Assembly (NCBI GenBank): GCA_018806985.1
Contig: JADANN010000200.1
Span: 272,001 to 336,000, forward strand
Direction of reading: 5' to 3'
Length of the DNA stretch: 64,000 nucleotides
DNA from: Angiostrongylus vasorum
Taxonomy: Eukaryota; Nematoda; Chromadorea; Rhabditida; Metastrongylidae
The translations under genes were made by a program, and so were the position numbers. Under the pieces are notes generated by a model that saw nothing but the letters and a program-made list of their open reading frames with translations, made no database searches and had not been told where the DNA came from. This document shows positions 57,045-64,000 of the stretch, piece by piece. Positions within the stretch are counted from its first letter, which is position 1, and every line of letters starts with the position of its first letter.

Positions 57045-57251
57045 ATGAGGACAAGTGTGAGTCGTGAAGCTCCTGTAATAAGGTCACCGAGGAGGCGGGA
57101 TTTTTCTGTTGCAGATCTAGCAATACTTGAAAATGTAGATGATCTGTTGAGAAGTTTCACGGAGAGTAAAGACGAAAAGAGGTTTGCAAAGCCAAATTCT
57201 TTTTTTTCCTTCGTGTTAGAGCATCTACGTTTTACAAAAAATACTTCTGTG
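57045..57251 (+). CDS. RIF1-like exon 1
   Basis: Starts at ATG 57,045, encoding a basic serine-rich tail (REAPVIRSPRRRDFSVADL) then ENVDDLLRSFTESKDEKRF and SFVLEHLRFTKNTSV. An in-frame upstream ATG at 56,988 would precede the trans-splice acceptor and is not used. Donor gtatgt. The exon ends on a codon boundary, which does not fit exon 2; one base fewer in the A6 run near 57,236 would restore the frame. Confidence 0.7.
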
Positions 57252-60200
57252 GTATGTGGATGTCCACATCGTTTCAAGGGGTCTTTTATAGTCGCAGTGA
57301 TATCCTGGCTCATATACAAACCTATAACTGGACTAAATCCATATTAACTATCATGAATGGATTAAACAAATCGTCAAGTGATGTGCGATTTCTCTGCAAT
57401 GTCTTCCATAGAATAGTGGATTTCATCATATCGGGTAGGTATTTTTCGACTTTTGTTTAATTTTTTGCCTATACTTTCTGATCATCCTGGACCCAGCATG
57501 CATCTGTTCTTGTTTTAGACAGCTGTGCTACATCACTTGACACTTTAACGCTAACGATAACCGCCAGTAGTTCTGAACTCTGTGCATTCCTTAGTAATTT
57601 ACCTGACAGTGAAGTGATTTTTTCCGGTGTTTCTTTGTGGTTGACATACGCAAAGTTGGTTGTGAACACTTCTGGGACTAAGGTTAGTAGTTCTATACTT
57701 CTACATAAGACAAAGTTAAAAAAATCAAAGAGGAAGCTCTTGGCATTGGTCAGTCCCTGAGGGATGCGTGGTGCATTCGACTTCACTAAGCATCGTTGGA
57801 GATGACTGAATGCGTATCTGGTCTTTACAATGGTCCACGGTTGCTTACCGATGTATCGAGCCAGTACTGCTATCCTCCCAGAGTGTGGTACCAATCTGCC
57901 GACTCCGGAGGGATGGAGGGCTTGAAACGAGCCTAAGGAGCGGGATCGATCCCATTTGTATTGCAGGGCGCCTCCTACCACTGTGCAACGCGCGCCCTTT
58001 AATACAAGGTTATAGAATTGCATTTTATCCCCTACCTATGCCAACTAGAACTGCTGAAGTCTTTTTCACGGGTTGATTTTCCACATGATAAGGGAGCGGT
58101 GTTTATATCCTTTGTCGTTTCTGATCTTTTTAACAGCTTGTAATTGCATGAAATTGTATATTTTAGATACCTAGTACGTATTGGAACAACCTATTGTCTC
58201 CAATGAAGAAATGGCTCAACGGTATTGGTGGCGAAAGCCTTATGTTCTGCCTTCGTGCGTGGTGTTCCTTTATCAACCTAATCACACCAAAATCGTCTAC
58301 TGCCATTTTGGAAAGCAAATTGTTCAATTCACTACTACACCCTATGCGTTCTGAAACGGTTATTAAGAAGTTAGTGGATCCGTCACCGATTATAAAGGCA
58401 TATATGTCTTTACTTTCTATATTTTCTACAAGGATTAATGACTTTTTTGAAAAGGTTAGCGGCTTACTAAATCTACCACTTCGTACTAAATATCATTTTA
58501 TCGAGAAACATGTAGTACTCTCGTTTTTAGTTGATTATCTGTTTCCTCCATTTCCTGGTTGGACATCCAGTTTGTGTGATTCGTGACTTTCGGAGTGTTA
58601 AGGACGAGGTTAAAAAACCCGTATACGCAACGAGTTTTAGTCTTGTTCTTCAAGGAAATCCCATTGAATTTTCGTAGTAAGCTTTCATTTATGTTCTATA
58701 CCATATAATTTTTTGAAGTGAAATCTCCGATATCTTTACCTCTACCACATTTTATTTATTCCACTCGAAAGTCAACCTTTCCTCTCTAATTTTCTCTGGT
58801 ACTTTCAGTTTGTTTTATGTTTTAGCTACAAAATCTCAAGAAAAAAATGGAACTGATCTTTTTAACCAGCTCCAAAACAATTTTCTAAACGAATGTGATT
58901 TAACCTCAGTAGCAAAATAATCGGAATATATTTAAATTTTTGAGCTTAGAAAAGGTTCATAAACAGTTTTATTCGGCTAACGTTCGGACGTCTTCGTCTT
59001 CATCAAAGCGGATGATCAGTGTCGGTGGTCCACTGTTATTCGTTATCTCGATGTGCCTTCTTCGTTGTCATACCTAGACGAGGCTTTTAGGTGAACACTG
59101 CACGAATGAGGCATGCTCACGCGGCGGTGCCCTTTCAAACAGGGCGCTTGTTGTTGAATCCAGAAGGCGAACATCTGTGGGCCATCGACTCGGACCATTA
59201 GCTCTGGTGAATACAAGGAGATTGAAACGTTAGCCGAACAAATCTGTTTATCAGCTTCGTGTAAGCTCAGCAGTTTAAATCCATATGAACCAGTTCCAGT
59301 TATCTTACTCACGAACGGTTTTACCATCCGTTTGAAGACGCACTAGTCCATGTGTTTCCGGTAGTGAGCGGTATTCTTGGTGTCACTTCGAAGCAAGGTG
59401 TTCCTGAATGCGAGTTGAGCCCAGAGTTAATACGAAAATATAGCGTTTTTCTATGTCAGACTCTGCGAATTGCTTGCAGTGGAATTAATGAAAGTTCGTA
59501 AAGTTCTGCTACTTTTTTCATGCGGTCTAATGTTTGTTGACTTTCTTTATATGGTGTCACAGGGGTCCTGCGCTGACTCCGTATGTCTCTGTTTTGCGGC
59601 GTTAGCGCGCCGCATTGAAGCTGTCGAAAATGTTGGCATTCAACGTCAAGAGTTGCAGTTGCTTTTTCTCCAGGTGAAGGCATGGGTGGATGAGAGCAGC
59701 TGTAGTGCAAAGGAACTAGAGGTAATGCCCACTATTATCCCATTTATCTTCGCCTGTCACCTGTATCACCTGTAGTCCCGTTGATCGTCGAGTGACTCGA
59801 GCGGGCGCCAGTAAATCTTCCATTTTTCCTTGTCGCGTACAAAGAGTATCCCAGTGGGTTTTTGCGCGCTCTGGGGACTCCAGCATCATATCTTTCTTCT
59901 AGGCTTCTCGTAAAGAACTCTGACCGTCGGGTCGATGGTCTTTCTGCAGTGCGTTTAATAACTCGAGGAATCCAATCACTAACGGCTCTTATCCATCGAT
60001 TGTCGTTCTTTCGCATTACGTGTCTGGCCCACCTTATCTTCGAATGTTTGGTGTACAGAACGGCATCTTTGATTTTTGATCGTTGACGCAGGTCGGAGCT
60101 TCGGATCCCATCCTTTACTTGTGTGAAACGGGATACTCCTAGCATCGTCCTTTCGACTGCGCGTTCAATAACGCTGAATGATTTTTTCATCTTGGTCACA

Positions 60201-63200
60201 CAGCGACCACGTTTCTGACTCATTCATTGAGGCAGTAAGTACCGTTGTGTCGTAAAGGTGGACACGGAGTCGAGTGCTCCTTGTTCTCTTTTCTACACCA
60301 TGCTCTCGAAAGCTCCCCAAGCCGCTCGTTTCCTTCTGCTGAACTGTGGGGCTAAGTCGTTCACCATGTTGATTTCCCGACCTAGTTAGACATAACTGCA
60401 GCGTTCGGAGATATTGGTTTCGTTAAGCGTGAATGGAGCAGACGAAACCAGTCCGTTCCTCACGAATATCGTTTTTTATGAGATTTAGTCGAAGACCAAT
60501 GTTTCCACAAGCTTTATCAAAATCAGGAAGCATTTGTTCCGCTTGGCTAATACTCGACGTTATAAGAACGATATCATCAGCAAAGCGAAGATAGTTTAAT
60601 TGCTGAGGTTCGCATGACATTCTCTAGGGTGGCGGTAAGTAATTTTGGCGAGATGGTATCGCCTTGCCTGCTCCTCTTTTGGCGTCGATGTTAATATCGT
60701 TGTAGAATGGTTATATCTTGGTTGTGAAATTTTTGTAAAGCTTACGAAGAATCTTTATACACTGAATAGGGACTCTTGGACTATTAAGGGCTTCCATGAC
60801 TGCTTATACCTCAGTTGAGTCAAATGCCTTCTTTAAATCGATGAAAGTGAGACAGAGCGGTCTTTTGTACTCTCGCGAAATTTCAGTGAGCCTTGTTATC
60901 GAGTGGATGTGGTCCATCGTGCTAAATCCTTTTCGAAACCCTGCGTGCTCACATGGCTGACCTTCGTATAGTGTTCTGTTAATCCTGCTTAGGATGAGTC
61001 GAGTGGAAAGTTTGTAGACGGCAGACAGCAAGCTGATTGGGCGATAGTTGCCGATATCGTGTAGCTAACCCTTCTTGAGCAATAACACGATCTTGCTGGT
61101 CTTCCATTGAGTAAGGACCTTGCATTCAGTTAGGTAATGTGTGAAGAGCCGGACCAGTATATTTACTAGGACTGGCGGAGGGTTCTTCAGTTGTTCAGAT
61201 CATATCCTGTTGGGACTTGGTGCCGTTCGATTTTCATCGACGAAATGGCATGTCGGATTTCACAAGGGAGAACCGATGGTGCAACATATCCGTCCTCCTT
61301 TATTTCATGTGAAAAAGGAAGAGATTTGAGTAGTATTCGTGAGTGATTTTGTCCATTGCCTTGTCCATTTTCTGGGTTTTGGCCAGAATTGACTCGTAGA
61401 ATATAACCTGCATTGACTTGGACGCACCCACACACACGCGTGCATGGATACCCCCTCTTAAATACAGAGAGTATGTGCCAAATCGGCGTAGCAGAAACTG
61501 GGAGTTCGTCTTCTGAATCCATCTGCGTTTTTAGGGAAGCAAAGGTCACTTTTGGTCCGCAATTAAGCCCCTGTGCCCCACCTGGGTACGCACCACGTAG
61601 CCTCGCGACCACTCTTATAAGTGAGATCCGTGGCCCAGTTATCCTATATAAAGATAATTCGTAAAAGTTTGCCCAAAAAATATATTGTGAGCATCTATGT
61701 GTTTAGTGTGATCCGTCAGTTATGGAATGACTCGGGCAGGATGCAATGAACTCATCTTGCAGCAGAGCTTTCTTTTTGGAGTCCGCTTTCACTGGGATGC
61801 AAAAAAGGAAATAACACTTCGGGTACAAAGCTCTTCTCTTGCACTGTTTAAGCGAGGGGCAACTAGGGGTTGGTTGCCGAGCCGGCTATTGAGTATAAAG
61901 ATGGTTACTGGTAGCGTTTCGTTTTCAGTTGGCTTAGATGTTTCGTGTATTTGTTGTAAAAGACTCATCTACTTCGCCACCAATTCATTGCAGACTTTTG
62001 GCCGAATTAACATACAGAGCCCACTATCTCACATACATTTCTGCATATAAGGGCTAATATGCTTACGTGTTTACATACCCAGCACAGTGGAAGGTTGTCC
62101 ATGTCTTAATTCGCCTGCATCAAAGAGCAAATGCGTGGTTACTTTTGTTGCTGTTTGACTCTGTCTGCTAGCTGTGGAAGTGTCACGTGACCTTATGAGG
62201 ACGACGATGCTTTGGTGTTGGAAATAAGTGAATTTTTTTCGTGAAGAATGATTCGTTCTAGTGTGCTCTTTGTCATTTGCTTCTTCCTCGAGATCTTACC
62301 CTTCATGCGAACACCGTGGAAGAATATCCAGCCAAAGACATACTTTCTGCACTTCTTGGAAAGCCTTCTGCTAAAGTTAGGTATGCTACGGTTTCTAGTT
62401 TTAAACTGCCCTTTATTTTGTTGACATTCATCTTCGATTTTTTACATTAAAACTCACTGATTTGTATGTATGGGTCTGGACTGAATAGTCGATCAGGTGA
62501 TAGTCCTAGCACTTTTTTTTAGTGATTTTCTCGAGCTAATGGCTGGAACAATATGTAGTGGACTGGAAACTAATGGAATTGTGTTAAAACGCATTGGAGA
62601 ACTTTGTTATCTCATTGAGGCGAATCTGGAACGCTTCACAGTGCAAGCACTCCTTAGTACTTGGGATAGTATAGCAACAATACTGAGGAGATGTATCAAA
62701 GAAGTAAGATTTTGAGACGCAGATATGAAAAAACTTTATTTTATTCTATTTTTATTTCATACGACCCGTCTTCACTTCTGCTCTGGATTCCAACACTTCT
62801 CATAATTCGATTCATTTCCTTGGATCGATCATCCACTAAGACCTTCCAACCTTTATCTGCGGCTTCGGCTGTTGCTTGAGCATTTTCATTTCATCTTGAA
62901 TGTTGTAGAATGCCGGTCGAGTCAATTCTCACAGGAATTCTGAGACATCTAGGCTAGAGCGCTCCCAATTAGATCGCAGAGAGCGATTTTTTCCGTGTCA
63001 GGTTCAGTATCAATTTCACGACCCCGAAGAAATAGAGGCTTGGTGAGCCACGAACGGAGGCATCACTACCGATGTGCTATCCACCCCTGGAAGATTGCGT
63101 TAACTAGTTTTATATTACATGTTCTCACTTCCATGTATTTTATGTTTAAACTCGCGTCTTGAAGTTTTGAAATTTTTCTGAATTGCTATAATTTTTAGAC

Positions 63201-64000
63201 CGACGACATCAATGAAGGGAGTTCTGTGAAGCCCAACTTTTCCACAACTTTCAACTTTTTAAGGTTACTTTTCCGAGCTGCCAACTTTGCAGACGAGGAG
63301 GTCGATATAGGTTTAATAAAAAAGTGTTCATTTACCTTTAACGATCTTTATCTGGAGGTACAAAGCACTGTGAGGCATGAAATGGATAACAATGCTGAAA
63401 CTGTACTACGTGGTGTGTTTGGGGACGCAGTTTTCCTAGAAACGTTATGCTGCGTCAATCTCTACATTAGGACTCTTAGTGGTGTCGCAACCATCTACCC
63501 ATTCAGTTCAATTCAGGAAGAGGAAATGTGTTCAGGATCTTCTATAGAGTTTAATGCACTGGGAGACGTAACGACTTTTGTTAAACTGATACAGATAGTG
63601 AGCAACAAACTAAAAAGTATGGCTCATTCTGTCAAGAACGAGAAACCTTCACGTTTTCTATTCGTTGGTTATCTCTCCATTCTTAAACTTTGTCAACAAT
63701 TGTTTGATGCGATCGAAAAACCAAATTTGATTCGTAGCATGTTCTTGACGTTGTCTGAAGTTCTAAGCGAAATCCACGCAAATGTTTTGGACAGGAAATT
63801 ATCAGGGAAGGATATGCGGGAAGAAGCGGCAGCTGTTTTTACTAGTATTTTGGAGTCTGTGCAGAATAAGATTTCGGGGCCATACGACAACGAACTTCTA
63901 TCTGGTTGCGAAGAATTATTGATAAGGTTGTTGGGTAGAGGTGGTCACCTTTATGCAATGATTAGTGTCACTGCATGTAAACTCTGGATGAAGACTTTTG
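57045..64000 (+). CDS. RIF1-like HEAT-repeat protein, 5' half (partial gene)
   Basis: Ten exons were located and the gene runs off the window. The roughly 740 visible codons are almost wholly amphipathic helices, like the N-terminal HEAT domain of RIF1, which recruits PP1 phosphatase to control replication timing and also acts in telomere and break repair. Supporting phrases are: SLWLTYAKLVVNTSGTK then SLMFCLRAWCSFINLI and ESKLFNSLLHPM, which follow the spacing of a conserved AWxxLIxxF...KLxxLLxPL block in RIF1; and, near the edge, PYDNELLSGCEELLIRLL then CKLWMKTF, which fits the YDxELLxxLxPLL...FWxxTF block ending that domain. Another HEAT protein is possible. Two junctions (exons 1-2 and 6-7) do not keep frame by standard splicing. 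Confidence 0.6.
57252..57291 (+). other. Very short intron 1 (40 bp)
   Basis: gtatgt donor and tcttttatag acceptor. Its length leaves the reading frame off by one relative to exon 2. Reading straight through instead gives a stop after about 32 more codons. Confidence 0.5.
57292..57434 (+). CDS. RIF1-like exon 2
   Basis: Encodes RSDILAHIQTYNWTKSILTI, MNGLNKSSSDVRFLCNVFHR and IVDFIIS; donor gtaggt. Composition is strongly helical. An acceptor six bases downstream (tcgcag) gives the same phase. Confidence 0.7.
57519..57682 (+). CDS. RIF1-like exon 3
   Basis: Acceptor tgttttag, donor gttagt; the phase fits exon 2. Encodes SCATSLDTLTLTITASSSEL, CAFLSNLPDSEVIFSGVSLW and LTYAKLVVNTSGTK. Confidence 0.82.
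57725..58005 (-). mobile_element. tRNA-derived SINE in intron 3
   Basis: Well-preserved antisense copy: ttggtcagtccctgagggat, agtactgctatcctcccaga, a gggatcgatccc B-box region, and a promoter end with actgtgcaacgcgcgccctt. Confidence 0.75.
58167..58454 (+). CDS. RIF1-like exon 4
   Basis: Acceptor atattttag; 96 codons; donor gttagc. Encodes PSTYWNNLLSPMKKWLNGIG, the AWCSFINLITPKSSTAILES block and LVDPSPIIKAYMSLLSIFST. This is the exon most like RIF1. Confidence 0.85.
58531..58676 (+). CDS. RIF1-like exon 5
   Basis: Acceptor tcgtttttag after a 76-bp intron. Encodes LIICFLHFLVGHPVCVIRDF and RSVKDEVKKPVYATSFSLVL, ending in TA before a strong gtaagc donor. An earlier donor (after KDE at 58,608) is possible but breaks the phase with exon 6. 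Confidence 0.72.
58950..59280. mobile_element. Penelope-type terminal-repeat pair in intron 5
   Basis: A left antisense unit (ttattcggctaacgttcgga ... cttcatc) and a right sense unit (gaaacgttagccgaacaaat ... ttcgtgtaagctcagcag) flank a spacer that matches the spacer of the cluster at 32.1 kb (ggtggtccactgttattcg). Hammerhead core residues are mutated here (TTGATGA; GAAC). Confidence 0.65.
59300..59497 (+). CDS. RIF1-like exon 6
   Basis: Acceptor cagttccag; the first base completes a tyrosine codon with exon 5. Encodes YLTHERFYHPFEDALVHVFP, VVSGILGVTSKQ and PELIRKYSVFLCQTLRIACS. Donor gtaaag. The junction to exon 7 does not keep frame; a short internal intron after TSKQ is one alternative. 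Confidence 0.65.
59563..59721 (+). CDS. RIF1-like exon 7
   Basis: Acceptor ggtgtcacag, donor gtaatg; 53 codons open in the third frame: GSCADSVCLCFAALARRIEA, VENVGIQRQELQLLFLQVKA and WVDESSCSAKELE. In this frame the sequence is also open upstream through the presumed intron, so an intron-retaining reading is possible. Confidence 0.62.
59752..61385 (-). mobile_element. RTE-like LINE in intron 7, antisense, with RT motif
   Basis: The best-preserved RT of this family in the window. The antisense frame 60,423-60,620 encodes NYLRFADDIVLITSSISQAE, with the intact F-A-D-D catalytic motif at about 60,573-60,584. 60,804-61,031 encodes GFRKGFSTMDHIHSITRLTE and LCLTFIDLKKAFD (the catalytic F-I-D motif). 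59,744-60,223 encodes the C-terminal region (IRWARHVMRKNDNRWIRAV). The 3' tail reads tacaggtgatacaggtgaca in element sense. It is 5'-truncated near 61,385. Stops between blocks make it inactive. Confidence 0.85.
61386..62292 (+). other. Remainder of RIF1-like intron 7
   Basis: No gene. It contains an antisense frame extension (61,400-61,612) that reads beyond the LINE into unrelated sequence with no domain. Otherwise nothing was recognised. Confidence 0.5.
62293..62380 (+). CDS. RIF1-like exon 8
   Basis: Acceptor ttgcttcttcctcgag (CGAG, unusual), donor gtatgc. Encodes ILPFMRTPWKNIQPKTYFLH and FLESLLLKL. The phase fits exons 7 and 9. Confidence 0.65.
62489..62703 (+). CDS. RIF1-like exon 9
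   Basis: Acceptor gactgaatag, donor gtaaga. Encodes DQVIVLALFFSDFLELMAGT, GLETNGIVLKRIGELCYLIE and ALLSTWDSIATILRRCIKE. The phase fits both neighbours. Confidence 0.75.
62985..63085 (-). mobile_element. tRNA-derived SINE, partial, in intron 9
   Basis: Keeps ggttcagtatcaatttcacg, ccccgaag and ggcttggtgagccacgaac; both ends are lost. Confidence 0.5.
63199..64000 (+). CDS. RIF1-like exon 10 (runs off window)
   Basis: Acceptor taatttttag; 267 codons open to the edge without a stop, the longest coding exon here. It encodes alternating helices, including FNFLRLLFRAANFADEEVD, FGDAVFLETLCCVNLYIRTL, FLFVGYLSILKLCQQLFDAI, AAVFTSILESVQNKISG and YDNELLSGCEELLIRLLGRG. The last block resembles the end of the RIF1 N-terminal domain. 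Confidence 0.82.

Noticed and set aside
57362..57376. SILK-type PP1 docking motif in the RIF1-like protein
   Set aside because: Exon 2 reads KSILTI; the position expected to be K or R is T, so the motif is not met.

Overview
The window is AT-rich animal DNA with many small exons, strong GT..AG introns with nematode-style TTTCAG/TTTTAG acceptors, and a dense load of decayed mobile elements. The two host genes and the repeat types (RTE-like LINEs, Penelope-like elements with a GIY-YIG tail, tRNA-like SINEs, inverted-repeat MITEs) fit a clade V parasitic nematode, most likely hookworm-like. The species is an inference; no rRNA, mitochondrial or other diagnostic marker is present.

Layout. Positions 1-25,100 hold no host gene I can support. 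They contain RTE fragments (1-250, 3,055-3,900, 19,368-21,670), a Penelope 3' fragment (13,232-14,135), several copies of a tRNA-derived SINE, two inverted-repeat MITE clusters (5,574-6,250 and 14,925-15,200), a hairpin element (23,650-23,925) and a 224-bp CA repeat (24,468-24,691). From 25,153 to 52,093 on the + strand lies one gene for an SLC36/PAT-type proton-coupled amino acid transporter. Thirteen exons of 63-188 bp were located; they join in frame except for one short exon that I could not find between the first and second. About 25 kb of the 27-kb gene is intron, filled with transposon debris that includes a nearly full-length Penelope-like element (35,709-38,710), a second one broken up by two later insertions (42,330-45,545), and a roughly 640-bp inverted repeat (44,552-45,195).

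Positions 52,132-57,030 form an intergenic stretch with a paired Penelope terminal repeat and a decayed RTE copy. From 57,045 to the window edge on the + strand lies the 5' half of a second gene, a HEAT-repeat-like helical protein that best fits the N-terminal domain of RIF1 (replication-timing and telomere-associated factor). Ten exons were located. Two exon junctions do not keep frame by simple canonical splicing. One 2.6-kb intron carries an antisense RTE insertion.

The two genes share no pathway; they are neighbours on the same strand about 5 kb apart. Both probable starts have a 3' splice acceptor a short way upstream, as expected for spliced-leader trans-splicing. The most unusual signal is a recurring hammerhead-ribozyme-like core (CTGANGA ... 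GAAAC GTH) in the Penelope-type terminal repeats and in small inverted-repeat elements across the window.
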